Below, piece by piece: positions 37,701-49,700 of a stretch of DNA of 64,000 bases. The first letter of the stretch is position 1, and the number at the start of each line of letters is the position of its first letter. A model generated the notes under the pieces. It saw nothing but the letters and a program-made list of their open reading frames with translations, was not told the DNA's origin and made no database searches. The translations under genes were made by a program, and so were the position numbers. This stretch comes from Styela clava (taxonomy: Eukaryota; Chordata; Ascidiacea; Stolidobranchia; Styelidae). Location of the stretch: NCBI RefSeq assembly GCF_964204865.1, contig NC_135254.1, positions 15,691,001 through 15,755,000 of the forward strand, in the 5' to 3' direction.

Positions 37701-40700
37701 GTTGCGACCTGTGGGCTGCTTGTTGAACACCCCTGTTCCATACTAACACCATAATGTGCTGTAAATCCAAGAATAAAATCTCATTCGAAATGATGATTCA
37801 GCTGCCGTTATAAAATGAAGGCCAGTTATATATGTTTGAACAAACAGTGAACTAGGATAAGATAGGATTTTTATATTTATATTAGGAGAGATAAGAAAAA
37901 AAAGTAAATGACTTATTCATATGATATACCATGGCTTCACCTCTGGTTACCAGTCCATGTTGGGTATGGGATTTATTAGCCAATTATTTGTTTCAGATGT
38001 TTATGTCTATTTGTCTTTATTGTTGAATTGACTAATTTAACAAAGCTGAGAAGTAGATGAAAAATCATAGATATAGTTTGATTATACCAACATATGGACT
38101 GTCTTCTTTAGAAAATTTCAAACCTGACAGTGCCATTAAAAAGTCTGTGATAAATTTATTATAAGTAATATTTATTATTTTTTTTATTTAGAAAATGGAA
38201 CGTGACCACTGGATCATGTCAATTGATCATGCATGGACATAGAAGTTCAATCACCAGTTTTGATCTTTTTGGTGATTTACTTGTATCTGGAGCACGAGAT
38301 GGTCTTGTGAAAAGTACGAGATAATTGAAAAACTATAAATCTATTTTTCAGAATCAGCTATTATCCACTGATTTTAAAATGCTGAGAGAGAGCTACTATC
38401 TTACTAGGGACCGTAACAGGGATACGGGGTCAAGATCGAAGTTTTAAATGTTTGATTGATATCGGAGTTGGGGGGCACAATGGCCTGGCAGTGACAGCGA
38501 CTTGTTAGCAGTGTTGGCAACGCAAATTACGCATCTCAAGTTCAAATCCATTCATTGTAATAAAGTCTTCTTATATATTGTTAAATATCATTCGTGAATG
38601 TTTTCCATGGTCAAAATTTGTTTTTCGGGTATTAGAAGCCGGAACTAGGTATATAGCCTTGATTATTAGTCATTGATAGGGGTGGGAGCGAGTGGGAACC
38701 TCCCCTTTTGAAATGTAAAAATAAAAACGACTTGAAACGCTTTTTAGACCCCTCAAAACTCTTGAAAACCCACGTTTCATAACCCGTTAGCTGTTACGAT
38801 CCAACTTGGCAATTAGCAATTTTAGAACCTTCTTTGTAAATTCCTGGCCATTTCTTAACTCCTAATATCTGTCATAGACTCCAGTTTTGTTTCTTACTAT
38901 TCAAAACTATTTTTTTACAACCGGTAAATTACTTGTTACAGTATGGAATACAGCAACTGGATCATGTACTTGTACCTTCAAACATTCCAAAAAATTCTCA
39001 GTAACTTGTGTGCAAATGAGAAAGGATAGGATAGTTAGTTCATGTGAAAAAGGTCTTGTGAAAGTCTGGAATTTGAAGACAAGAAAAATGGTGAAGGTGA
39101 GAACAAATTTTGAATTTTTATATAGTGCTCATTCATGCCTTTTGCTCAAGGCTTTAAACAAGCAGCCACTGATATTGCATGATATGTAAGGGGTTACTTT
39201 TTAAACTTTCATTTGAAAGGTCCCGGATCTTTTTGGTTCAGAATTTCCTACCTAATTTATTATCCTACCCTCGGTGGGTTGGATAGCATGAGATTCGAAC
39301 CTGAGATGTGTAATCTGCGATGCCAATACAGTTTAATAGTTTGGATGCTAGGTCATTGCGCCCCCTTAATATTGATTAGTATCAATTCCACATTAAACAA
39401 ACGGCCCAGACAGACTTTCAATTATGTCATCTCAACTATAATTTTTAAAAGTGAATTTGTATCTATGATTCCAAGGGTTTCATACGTCCAAATTGACAAA
39501 ATCTACGCAAGGGTACACGAGTATTCATAGCACTCGTCATGTTCCATGATTGTTTTGTATGAAAAATTCGAATTATTCAGTCAGCGTGATGATTTAATGG
39601 TTAAAGCGTTAGACTCAACCTGTATGGGACCTTAATCAAAAAGTGATCTATAGCGAACAAACAATGCTTTCTCTGAGAACAATGCTTTATGCCAGGGGTC
39701 GGCAACCTATGTCCGAGAGATGTATCACTGCTTCTTTTTTATTTTAAAAATTATCATCCGTTTGGTTTTTTAACTTTCTAAAAATATGTGCCCGCCAATG
39801 ACTTGCAACCCTTATTTTGGCCTGCAAGCGACAAAAGGTTGTCGACCCCTGCTTTATGCATTTGAACTTCTTTTCATCTTCTTGAATAGAAGTTCAAAAA
39901 AATTTGTCTAATAGTAGGTGTAGCACTACTGATAACGGATTTTCATATTTAATTACGGTAAATATTTTGGCATTTTGAATCATGATTTCAGTGCAAAAAT
40001 TGCAAATTTTATAGAAAAATAAACTTTTACTTTTTTTTATTAGGTTTTGAAAAACCATGGTGGAATGAAAGTGAATTGTGTTCGTTTCAATGATTATTTT
40101 TTACTGAGTGGTGGGAACGACGATTATTTATTGTTATGGAGTATGCCTGGACGGCAAAGCATTTGCCTAAAGTCATATAGACATCCAAAGTATGTTGTAC
40201 TTTAAAATATGGTTGGGTATTTTGCCGTATTGCTCAGTATATTTTGAACATTTTGAATAAAAAGTACAAATATTTCACATACCTTTAGCACGATTCTGCT
40301 GGCATGCACATTTTATCATTCTATAAGCCTTTTAGAAGTTTACGTTTTCTAATCGTCTATATAAGGGGTGTGCAACCTTTATTACAGGAGTGCCAGATAC
40401 AAATAACGGGGCTCCTGAAGTATGCGAACCAAGATGGCAGACATCGGAATGTAATATGTGTTTTAGGTTAGGGTTAGGCCATAATTTTAGGTATAAATAC
40501 TACGGGAGGCTCTTGGCTAGTCTTCGAACTGATAATAGGACTAAAATAAGGTAAATTGGAAAAAAATTATCGCCTAACCCTAAGCTGTTACCCATGTTAC
40601 GTTCCGATGTCCGCCATCTTGGTTCGCATACTTCGGGAGCACCCAAATAACTGAGTGAAACCGCGGGCCGCACCTTTCTGGTAGTTGGTTATTGATCTTA

Positions 40701-43700
40701 TGAGAAGCGTTGTTCACTTCACACAAGCTAGCTGATAGGGCATTGTAACGTCATAGTCATGGATAATAAATTAAACTCGGGTATAAGCTTTGCAACGCAA
40801 ATGGATTGGAAATACTTGCACCTACCAGATTAAACTAAATAAAAACTTGTTTCGTGGGCTGCACGTCATTCAAAATTGGCCAGAGGTTGCACACCCCTGG
40901 TAAAGGAGGCCTACTTCGGAACGAAAGATGCAAGAAAAAAAATGTAAACCTAATTAAATTTATGTAAGATATATTATAAATATTTGTCACTTGCATATTT
41001 TTTACCTTGAACAAAAACAATGAAATTTTGAACATACTAACTTTGAACAACACTTATAGGATTTTAAAAACCCTTAAAAAACATCTGTCAATTCAACTTG
41101 CCTATTTACTTTTAGGGCCGTGTTATGTATCGAATTACGATACATGTGTGCAATTACTGGATGTGCTGATGGAAAAATACGTGTCATTAATATGTTATCT
41201 GGTGATTGTTTGAGAGTTTTGAGAGGAAATAGTCAATGTGATCCGATAATTAATATATTTGCAACAGAAGATAGGTGAGAGAATGTTATACTAATGAATA
41301 ATTATGTGCTGAGAAATGCTTTTTTTTTAAACTAGGAGAAACTGTTTGTAAACTAGCTGGTTTTATTTTGTAATTCGAATTGTTTTCAAATATTCTAATT
41401 TGAATTTGAATTGTAAAATTTGACTTAAAAAAGAAAGGGAATTCTAATGTAACATGGTTTGTATAATGATGATAATGACAAACGATCATAGCGGTAATTG
41501 ACCTTCATATAAAAGAAGATAATTACCAATTTTGATATTGAATAGAATAGATTTGATAATATGATGGCATAATCATACAATGATTCATACTCATTTTCCC
41601 AAACTATGTTATCTATTCCCTATTGTTATCTATTAACAGGGAGGAATTAAATAATTTTTCTCCTGTAACCATCGCACACACAATTTATAACCTGCTGATA
41701 TTTGCTTATGATAATCAACAGTTGTTTGGCACAAGTGCGATGCGCTATGATTACCTTGTGCGGGTTTGAATTCCTTATGTGAAAGATTGCTGGGCTATCG
41801 CCAGTATTAAAATCGATATTAAAATACCTCCGAATATTCAAATTAGTTTGCATTTCCGCAAAAAAAAAACCGAGCAGAGAAATTTACTAGAAGGAAATTT
41901 CTGAACCATACACAATTTTCAGTTACACCAAGGAAATATCATGCCAAACTGCTTTAGAACCATAATGAAATAGGACATATTTTTCCATTAATCCTCATCA
42001 AATGAGGTAATTTTTTATTCATACTTCGCTTCCGATGCCAATAGTCAATTTTGCCTGGTTAACGGTTAAAGTGCTTTCACTGAAATTCCCAGTCCTATAT
42101 GTTACATGTTTGGCTCTGTTAACCTGGATTATCTTGGTTTTTTCAAACAATATATCACCTTGTTGAAATTTTCTAATCCTTTAGTTTTATCCTTTCTAGG
42201 TTACTTGTAAACACTTGCAGTAATTGTCTCGTCATGCATTTTGAACCTATCACTTTGGAATACAATTCATCACCTGGACAAATTAATACTGAAACTCATC
42301 AACATGCTAGAGTATTTTCAAAACGACCTATATCATCAACAATCCATTCAGTTAACAGGGCAAACAGATTCAATTTGACTAATTCTGCTGACAAAAGAAT
42401 CTTCCAAAGGTAATTGTGTCTGTTTGTAAAAAATGGAAAAATATTCAAAAAAAAAAAACAGGAATGTGTTTGCTGAGTTTGCCTGTTTTATTGATATTGA
42501 AGTCGAATTCAACTCTCCGGAATCGAGTAACAGAGCCCAAGAGAGAATGGAAAATTGAATTTTCGAAAATTATAAACAGATAATTTACTTAAGCAGATCA
42601 ACAGATAATTAAGTTTGGCATACAAAATTTGATATTCTCATTGCTTGGAGTTGCAGTCAAAGTTTTCTTCACTTTTTGAATGGATTTGAGTCCGTTTCCA
42701 GAATCAGATGTAAATATTTCCCAGACTACACAATCATGTAAAAAATGTCAGATTTCATCTAGAAAATTTGCTGTTGCCACATGAATAATATATTGGTGTT
42801 TTTTAATAGAAAAAAGTTGAAACACAATGCACTAGGCTATGAAAACTAGCGCCAAATCTTTGCAATGTTCTAATAATATTTTGCAATCTTTGCAATGTTC
42901 AAATAAAAAAACACAAGTAGACATTTTGGAATATTCAGAGTTTGAAACATTGTTGAATTAAGTGCCCAGTTTTATATATTTGAGGCAGTGGTTTTCAACT
43001 TTTTGGGCGAAAGAGAACCGCAATAAAGGCTTGAGGCTCCATAGGCTTGAGAGGAACCCCTGTGCAATAGTCAATTGCAATTTTTGGAATTGTATATAAT
43101 ATAAATATATAATAAATAATAGTGGCAAAACAAATGGCATTAAAGAATAGCCTATACATATATATAGACCCTCGGTTTTGAAAGGGAACTTGGAAAACCC
43201 TTGGACCCATCTGACGGTCCCTGGGGTGCTGCAGAACCCCGGTTGAAAATCATGAATACAAGGTGTTTGGGTATATCTGGCAAGATTCTATACAAACCAC
43301 ACAGGCGTGAATTAGCATTTAATTTTTCAACGGATTTCCAGCCTGTGATATTGTGGTGATTTATGTATTGAAATCTAGCAACGCCTAAATCAGCCACGAC
43401 ATTTGACCCTGCTGACGTATACTGTTCGTCCTTTAGTAGCATGGTGTTTTGATTTTGAAAGTCATTCTTTGGTTTGTGCTGCTTTAAGACTTTTAGTCGA
43501 CGTTTGAGCTAATAAAAGCCTAGTATACAAGTTTGTTTCTTTCTGTATTAGGTTCGCCTCAATTTTATTAGCTCAAGGAATTTCAGTTCAGTCACTGAAA
43601 ATACAGACTTATTTTTATTTAATGTCAAACCTTGCCGCTCCGCAGCATTCATAAAAGCTTTCAATCGTTTATCATGTTGTGGTTGATCATCCCCAAAAAT

Positions 43701-46700
43701 TGTGACGTTATCTAAGTAAGCAAGGGTGCCTTCAAGATTTTCACGCTCGATGAAAGAGTCCATGTATCTCTGAAATACAGCCACTCCATTAGTCACTCCA
43801 AAAGGGACCCTGCAAAATTGATATAAAGAGCCAGCAGCTTCGAACCCAGTGTAAGGTCTGTCAACGTCAGAAATAGGAATTTGGTGATAAGCCGAACGTA
43901 AATCAATGGTACTGTAAATCTTTCCTTTAGCAACCTCGTTAATTATATTGTTTATGCGAGGCAAGGGATACGCGTCAAGAGCAGTGTATCTATTTATTGT
44001 TTGTGAATAGTCAATAACAAGACGTTTTTTATGTCTTTGGTCTTTTGTGACCAATACTTGAGCGCGCCACGGCGACTCTGATCGTTCTATGATGCCCTCC
44101 CGCAACAAACGAGCAATCTCATCTTTGATGAACTTTAGATCATCGGAACTGTAGTTTCGGGACCTGACAGCAATTGGCTTACAGTTATCGTCAACAAATC
44201 GAAAAATACGTAAAGGTTCACTTACTTTTGCGCTAGCCAAATTGCAGACCTCTTTACCAACGTACAAGGAGTCTAGGTCTCCGTTGAATTCGAAGACAAC
44301 CTTTCGATGTTTGCCTAAAAAATCTTGGCCCAGTATGATGTCCGTACACAGATTTTCCACAACACCAAACTTCATTGCATCATAAACTCTCGTTCCAATC
44401 TTTAGCGGTGCGTCCACAAACCCAATGGTTTGTGCAACTGATTCGTTCGAAGCAAGTGCAATTACAGTTTTTGGACCGTAGAGAGTGAGGCCAAGACTTC
44501 TTGCCACAGATGCCTTTATGTAACTCTGTGAAGCACCGGAGTCTAGCAGAGGGTTTTCCGCAATTTTAGCAGTAATCGTCGATCGTGACAACGAAGTATG
44601 AATACCAGCTATAATTGAAGTCCGGTGCAAATCGTTTACGGTAGCAACCGATTTCTTCGCTTTACGACAAACTGTTGCAAAATGTCCTCGAAGACCACAA
44701 TTAAAACACTCTGCGTTTCTAGCAGGGCACTTCAGTCGATTTAAAGCATGAATTCGTCCGCAAAAATAACACCTTCTACGGTTAACTTTTGTTCCGTAAG
44801 TACTTCTTGCAGCAGCTACGTGTTGGTCACTATTAGAGCCAAACTCTTCTTTGTTTACCGAAAATTTATCATCCATTGAAGTAACGGCTGCTTGATGAGG
44901 CAATGATTGCTGGTACGAATGCGAAAATTTCTCGGCTCGTTCCAAAGAATCAGCAATTTGAATGGCTTTATCCAGTGATAATTCGTCATATTCTAGCAAT
45001 CTTTGTCGAATATTAGCGGAACATAGCCCTGTTATAAGCGCATCTCTTAGCGCCTCCTCTCTGTGTTGCTCGGCGCTGACTGCTTTGAAATTACAATCTT
45101 TCGCAAGCGACCTGAGCGCCTGGGAAAATTCGGAGATAGTTTCACTGCTCAACTGCATCCGTGTGGCCAGCGTGTGCCTTGCATATATGATATTCTTCTT
45201 TCTTTGATAATGTTTGTGCAAAATCACCATAGCTTCATCATACACATCCACATCTTCCACAAAGGAAAACACGTCAGGTGATAAATATCCACCCATGATA
45301 GCACATTTGTTGATTTGCCTTAAAACACCTTCCGTGGATCTGTTGGATTCCACAGCTGTTAAGTAATTTGTAAGCATTCTGTCCCAATGGGAAAATACTT
45401 TTAGAGCTCCAACTTCATTCGGCAAGACATCAAGCACTGGCACCCGAATAAGTTTTTCGTCGGAAGTTGCCATTGCTTTCGGAAAACCAGTTAATTGTTT
45501 CAAGTTTAAGTTTTAGAGAATTAGTATTGATTTTAAAGGTCCCGTCGCGGGAAAAGGCGATATTTGCTTGTGGTATTAGACGAGTATAGTAGATTCCCTT
45601 TTGTATACCCATGTGCAGACATGACTGCAATCACTGTCACTAAATGTCTCGCATCATTATTTTCATTGGTTGGTCTACCGGAGTATGTTCACAGCGACAG
45701 AGGAACTTCATTTTTGGCTAATGAACTGAGAGAGTTTCTTGCAAGAAAGGGTATAGCGACTAGCAATACAACTCCTTATCACCCGAAAGGGAATTCCCAG
45801 TGCGAAAGGGCAAACCAGACCATATGGAAAACTATCAAACTAATGCTGTTATCAAGAAATTTGCCCGAGAGTGCTTGGGAGGAAGTTCTGCCAGACGCTC
45901 TACATGCGACAAGATCACTTCTTTGCACCTCCACTGGTACTACGCCACATAATTGCATGTTCAATTTTGAAAGACGATCTATGATTGGAAACTCCGTACC
46001 AGACTGGCTATTGAATGGCGGTAAAGTACTCCTTCGCAAGTTTGTACGAGCGAAAAGCGACCCGATTTGTGAAGAAGTTGAGCTTCTGGAAGCTAACACC
46101 AAATACTCGTTAATTCGTTATCCCGATGGTCGAGAATCTACGGTTTCAACGAGTGATCTGGCGCGATTCCCTGAAACTGTACAATCTCACTACAAGCAAT
46201 TGGAATTTGAAAAGACTAAATCCATATCGGAGTCAACTCCTAAGGATGTGCCATTCAGTTTTGAGAATCTCGATTCGAAGAACGATGACACAATCCCTTC
46301 TGATGACTTAGTTGAAGTAGCAGATAAAACTTCTACTCCAATTAAGAAGGAAGAGATGCCTATTCGTCGGTCGAGCCGTTTCAAAAGGGCGCCTGATCGT
46401 TATGGAGACTGGGCCTCGTAATTGGGCGACTTTTGAATCCATTTATTTCATGTTAACGTTTCCATACTTGAGTTATTATTATACTTTTATTGTCTTACTT
46501 TTATCAGCTGGGGAGAATGTGGTGATTTATGTATTGAAATCTAGCAACGCCTAAAACAGCCACGACATTTGACCCTGCTGACGTATACTGTTCGTCCTTT
46601 AGTAGCATGGTGTTTTGATTTTGAAAGTCATTCTTTGGTTTGTGCTGCTTTAAGACTCTTAGTCGACGTTTGAGCTAATAAAAGCCTAGTATACAAGTTT

Positions 46701-49700
46701 GTTTCTTTCTGTATTAGGTTCGCCTCAGATATTTAAATTATTGGAAAATTATTTGAATATTTTTCTTTTAAATTTCTTAATAATTCTCTAGGACGTCAAG
46801 TGCTCCACCGAAGTGGATGAAGAAAGACATCACAAAACCATTTATCCATTCTGCTCCTGGAGTTAGACCACCATCACATTATATTGACTTACAACCTGAA
46901 TTTAGACGTCCCAGAAGTAACACAACAGTAAGTAGTTTGAATATACTACCAACAGAATAGTCATACAATATTATATATACTCACCACAATTTCTGCCTAG
47001 CGTTATCTACAATATCTTCAAACAATAATATCTCAATCAGATCGGATACATTTGAAATTGGTTATATTTGATTCAGTAAATTTTTTACTTTTAATTTGAA
47101 AATGTCTTTTTAAGCATTTATTATTTTATGATAGACAAAACTTTGACAGAATAAAGTAGTGAATACTAATTAAAAAAATGTTTATCTCACTTGTTCTGCA
47201 TATATGAACGCTTTTAATTTGTACGAATTTACAATTGTCTTGAAGAATTTCTCATGTGAAACAGACCCATTCCAGTATATATTCAATATTTCATATTCGA
47301 AAAGATTATTTTAGAACAGAGGTGGCAATTACTTTTTTAAGTGAGCCACTTACAGATAATGGACTTCGTTACTGGGCCGGATGTTCAAAACTCGATGAAA
47401 CTGTGAATGAAAAACAGTTCATTTACAAATAACTAGTTTCGATAGCATTCACCATTTCGTGATGTAATGCAATAGCAATTTACTTTTGGCCAACGATTTG
47501 TTATTTTTATCGATATCTTCAACAGAAATTTATATCCGTAAAAATTATAGTCGTAAATTCAGCAGGCCCAAGTGGGCCTGATGAAACACTTCAGTGGGCC
47601 AGCCAAGGCGCGGGCCCCGGTTTTAAAATGTATTTGGAATACAAAATTGGCCATGTGTGTCTTCAAATTTAAACAAACCAACTGTATAGTCTCAGTAGCT
47701 TTGGCACTTTGGTGATCGCCGTAACTTCGCTCAGAGATCAATCTCCTATATTTATGATGAGTGGGCACACTCGACCTTACTTTGATCAAATTTCTTGTAT
47801 TTTTTCCATGCAGATGTCTGTTACCAGTATGAGACCATATAGTTCGGCAAGTCACGTCAACTCAAAATCTGGCTCAAGAGTTGTTTCTGCATGTTCAAGA
47901 ATCAGTAATATTTCTTCTAAGACACGTGTCAAGATTGGTAAGAAATGCAATCAAATATTTTATCTGTAGTGTACAGGGTGACTCAAATGCAGAAGCCATA
48001 AATTTCATAATTATTTAACACTTGAGCTTCTGTTTGTGTATGATTGTACCCAAAAGTATTAGTAATCTAGGATTCTTTGCACAAAAATTATGTTACGTTA
48101 AGAATATGTTCTATTGACCTGAGTTTTGTTTTTTTTTGGTCACCCTATACTTTATACACATATTTTAACCATTTGATAATGTTAAATTTGCTTAAAAAAA
48201 ACTTGACCCCTGAGGAAAAATGGTTGTATAACTATAAGGGATGAAATTGCAAGTAATGACTTTTTTCTCATTTGGAAATTGAGATATTCCAAAATCCTGC
48301 TCGCTTTCTATTTCTGTATCAAACTCTCGATTTGGATCATTTGACATATTTCATGATTTTTCTGAAAAAGATCCAATTCCAATTATTCGTAACTGCAATC
48401 CTCGGCCCTCCGAGGGTGTCAATGGAGTGTACCTTTGGGGGTCACAAAGGCAGGTACCAATCGCGTTGAATGCTTTAATTCAAAGTAACTAGACTGTGAT
48501 TTGTACCGTAATTCTTTGACTGTGATGCATTTATTCTTTTGCTTCTGTTCGTTGTTTTTATTATTATTAAACATCGTACATTAATAAATGATAAAATCGC
48601 ATCAGCAAAACTATGTATTTTTATAAAAAAGCAGTCAAGTTTCGAACTTGAAGATCTTTGGGAAGGGGCCATCGTTTGAAAGTTTGGGAACAATGGCTTT
48701 ATAGTATGATAGATACTCTTAGGGTGGAGACCTCCTACGGATGGTAACCCTATTTCTTCTACTGATTCAGATTCTTCATCCATGGCACAGTCTCTACCAC
48801 CTGATGAAAAAAAGTTTGGAAATAAACATTCTATCACAACAAGAGATAAGTTGCTGATGAGAGTTGGAATGCTGAGTCATGTTAAGAAAAAAGAGCGACA
48901 TAACGAAAATACAGAGAATAATTCCATCAGTTATTTTGACAGGTTAATGCGGTGAAATATATAGAACAACATTTTGAAAAATTCTAATTTCCTTTTTTAT
49001 GTAAATTTGCTCATAATAATAGCGCAAACATTGCTTTCTTGGGTTGTCACAACAACAGAAACATGTCATTAAAACTTGTAATGTGAATATTTCTTACCAT
49101 ATTCACAATGTCACTGTTTTTTTAAGATTTTATCCAAGGCGAGAATATCTGGAGAAGCCTTCGAGTACAATGACTTATCCAGGTAAATTTACGCTACTGC
49201 TTTTGTAACAAAATCCATTGATTTGGAAATGGTGGATAAGTAAAAAAGAAGGTATGGCTGATGGCGCATCGTTCTAAGCGTTACGAATACACTAGACGCC
49301 GCACCTCTAATTACCCTGTGTGGTTTCGAAATATGATATTTGAAAAGATTACTGGACACCTCACTGCCATAGAGTGGTTTACGTAACCTCTGGTTGGTTA
49401 ACGATTCTTGAACTGGTAACCAGACTGTTTTCTCCTTGAGATAAATATGAAAATCGTAATAACGCTTCCTCTATGACCGCTCGCTCGTATCGCTCTCTCC
49501 AGTCCATACCGAAGAAACGTTATGCGTATTGCTTTATATTTATTATTATTATCAATGTATTTATGTTTTTTCTAGTTGACAAATAATAAATCTCTCTCTC
49601 TATACCTCATATTCTCATCCTGACAATTTGTGTGGCCTCCCACATTGAAAAAAAAAACGAAATTTAATAAAATAGTGCAAACTGACCTACTAAAAACCCA

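Larger units (their letters stand above)
43352..46727 (+). mobile_element. Ty3/gypsy-type LTR retrotransposon, internally deleted and partly inverted
   Basis: Two 210-bp LTRs in direct orientation flank the element, which has a 5-bp target duplication gatat (43,347-43,351 and 46,728-46,732). The integrase lies next to the 3' LTR on the + strand, and a purine tract 'ggggagaa' (46,510-46,517) precedes that LTR, so the element's true orientation is +. Gag, protease and most of RT are on the - strand directly after the 5' LTR. The rest of RT, RNase H and the integrase zinc finger are missing, and no primer-binding site follows the 5' LTR. The copy cannot be autonomous. The integrase-last order is that of Ty3/gypsy. 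It sits in intron 15 of the F-box gene. Confidence 0.93.

Noticed and set aside
37400..37740. 8-bp target duplication for the hAT-like sequence in intron 10
   Set aside because: No matching flanks found by eye, so only a candidate element is reported.
40460..40590. TTAGGG-like repeats as an internal telomere
   Set aside because: Only about two units, repeated as part of a MITE interior in several copies, so they belong to the transposon.
44962..45281. + strand ORFs opposite the retrotransposon gag region
   Set aside because: They are shadow frames of the - strand gag coding sequence.
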